Assembly: GCA_934408585.1 (NCBI GenBank) | Contig: CAKRVA010000023.1 | Coordinates: 1-23,948 of the forward strand | Direction of reading: 5' to 3' | Length of the DNA stretch: 23,948 nucleotides | DNA from: an uncultured Lachnospiraceae bacterium | GTDB taxonomy: Bacteria; Bacillota; Clostridia; Lachnospirales; Lachnospiraceae | Shown: in pieces, positions 23,805 through 23,948 of the stretch | Layout of the letters: the number at the start of each line of letters is the position of its first letter | Numbering within the stretch: the stretch's first letter is position 1 | The notes under the pieces: generated by a model | What the model was told of the DNA's origin: nothing | Databases searched by the model: none | Seen by the model: the letters and a program-made list of their open reading frames with translations, nothing else | Made by a program: the position numbers and the translations under genes

Positions 23805-23948
23805 ATGATGAATGAAAACTGCCAGAAAAAAACAATAATAAATTCGAGATGGTTTCCTATAATGATATGTTCAGTGATACTGATTTTTATATACTGCATT
23901 CCGGTATTCCGCCCAATATATCTGGAGCATAATCGATTCTGTCCCTAT
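23805..23948 (+). CDS. Second LRR-type membrane protein (partial, cut by window end)
   Basis: An open frame runs from ATG 23805 (or 23808) to the last base, with GAGGA just upstream. The 48 visible codons include LIFIYCIPVFRPIYLEHN followed by RFCPY, nearly identical to the matching region of the preceding LRR protein (LIFVYCIPVFRPIYLQHN). The basic region before the helix differs (NCQKKTIINSRW). This is a tandem paralog whose repeat domain lies beyond the window. Confidence 0.85.
   Translation, partial: MMNENCQKKTIINSRWFPIMICSVILIFIYCIPVFRPIYLEHNRFCPY

Noticed and set aside
1..23948. CRISPR arrays, tRNA/rRNA genes, insertion sequences, integrases or att sites
   Set aside because: No regularly spaced repeats with unique spacers, cloverleaf genes, transposase motifs or terminal inverted repeats were seen. 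The variation here is explained by tandem gene duplication.

Overview
The window looks like chromosomal DNA from a low-to-moderate GC Gram-positive bacterium of the Clostridia, most likely Lachnospiraceae. I infer this from codon style, strong AGGAG-type ribosome binding sites, lipobox and BspA-like proteins, and a Firmicutes-type (T7SSb) type VII secretion locus. The species cannot be named from sequence alone. Every credible gene lies on the + strand. Gaps are mostly under 100 bases and several genes overlap. A convincing intrinsic terminator (76-101) precedes the first gene and I see no other, so most of the 23 kb may be one long transcription unit.

Layout. (1) 1-275: an upstream hairpin, a terminator, and a leader with phased direct repeats ahead of a plausible -10 box. 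(2) 276-8146: a large Ig-like surface protein with an acidic repeat tract, then a membrane protein joining a trypsin-like domain without catalytic His/Ser, a FIVAR-like segment and a cytoplasmic FHA domain, then a PP2C phosphatase and a membrane Ser/Thr kinase. (3) 8161-12926: a lipase-like secreted effector flanked by three paralogous lipoproteins, with a 22-codon remnant of a second lipase gene between lipoproteins 2 and 3. (4) 12960-18181: the recognisable secretion core, namely a small single-pass membrane protein, the ubiquitin-like EsaB/YukD, and the FtsK/SpoIIIE-type ATPase EssC/YukB. (5) 18233-20006: a WXG100 protein (WEG) and four small helical proteins, three of which share a WxG-like turn and a common C-terminal motif. 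(6) 19984-23948: a second large effector, then two paralogous membrane-anchored leucine-rich-repeat proteins, the last cut by the window edge.

How the genes may work together. EssC, EsaB and the WXG100 proteins support a T7SSb export machine. The two large proteins share an N-terminal domain of about 200 residues, with a Y-x-G turn and five cysteines at matching positions, but have unrelated C-terminal parts, as in polymorphic T7SS effectors. The lipoproteins are candidate immunity factors for the lipase, and the LRR proteins are candidates for the second effector. No standard EsaA, EssA or EssB is recognisable. The kinase has the layout of EssB (kinase fold, one membrane helix, helical ectodomain) but keeps all catalytic residues. 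Together with the phosphatase, the FHA protein and shared E-T-x-x-L motifs in two membrane proteins, this suggests a T7SSb variant regulated by threonine phosphorylation. That last step is inference.
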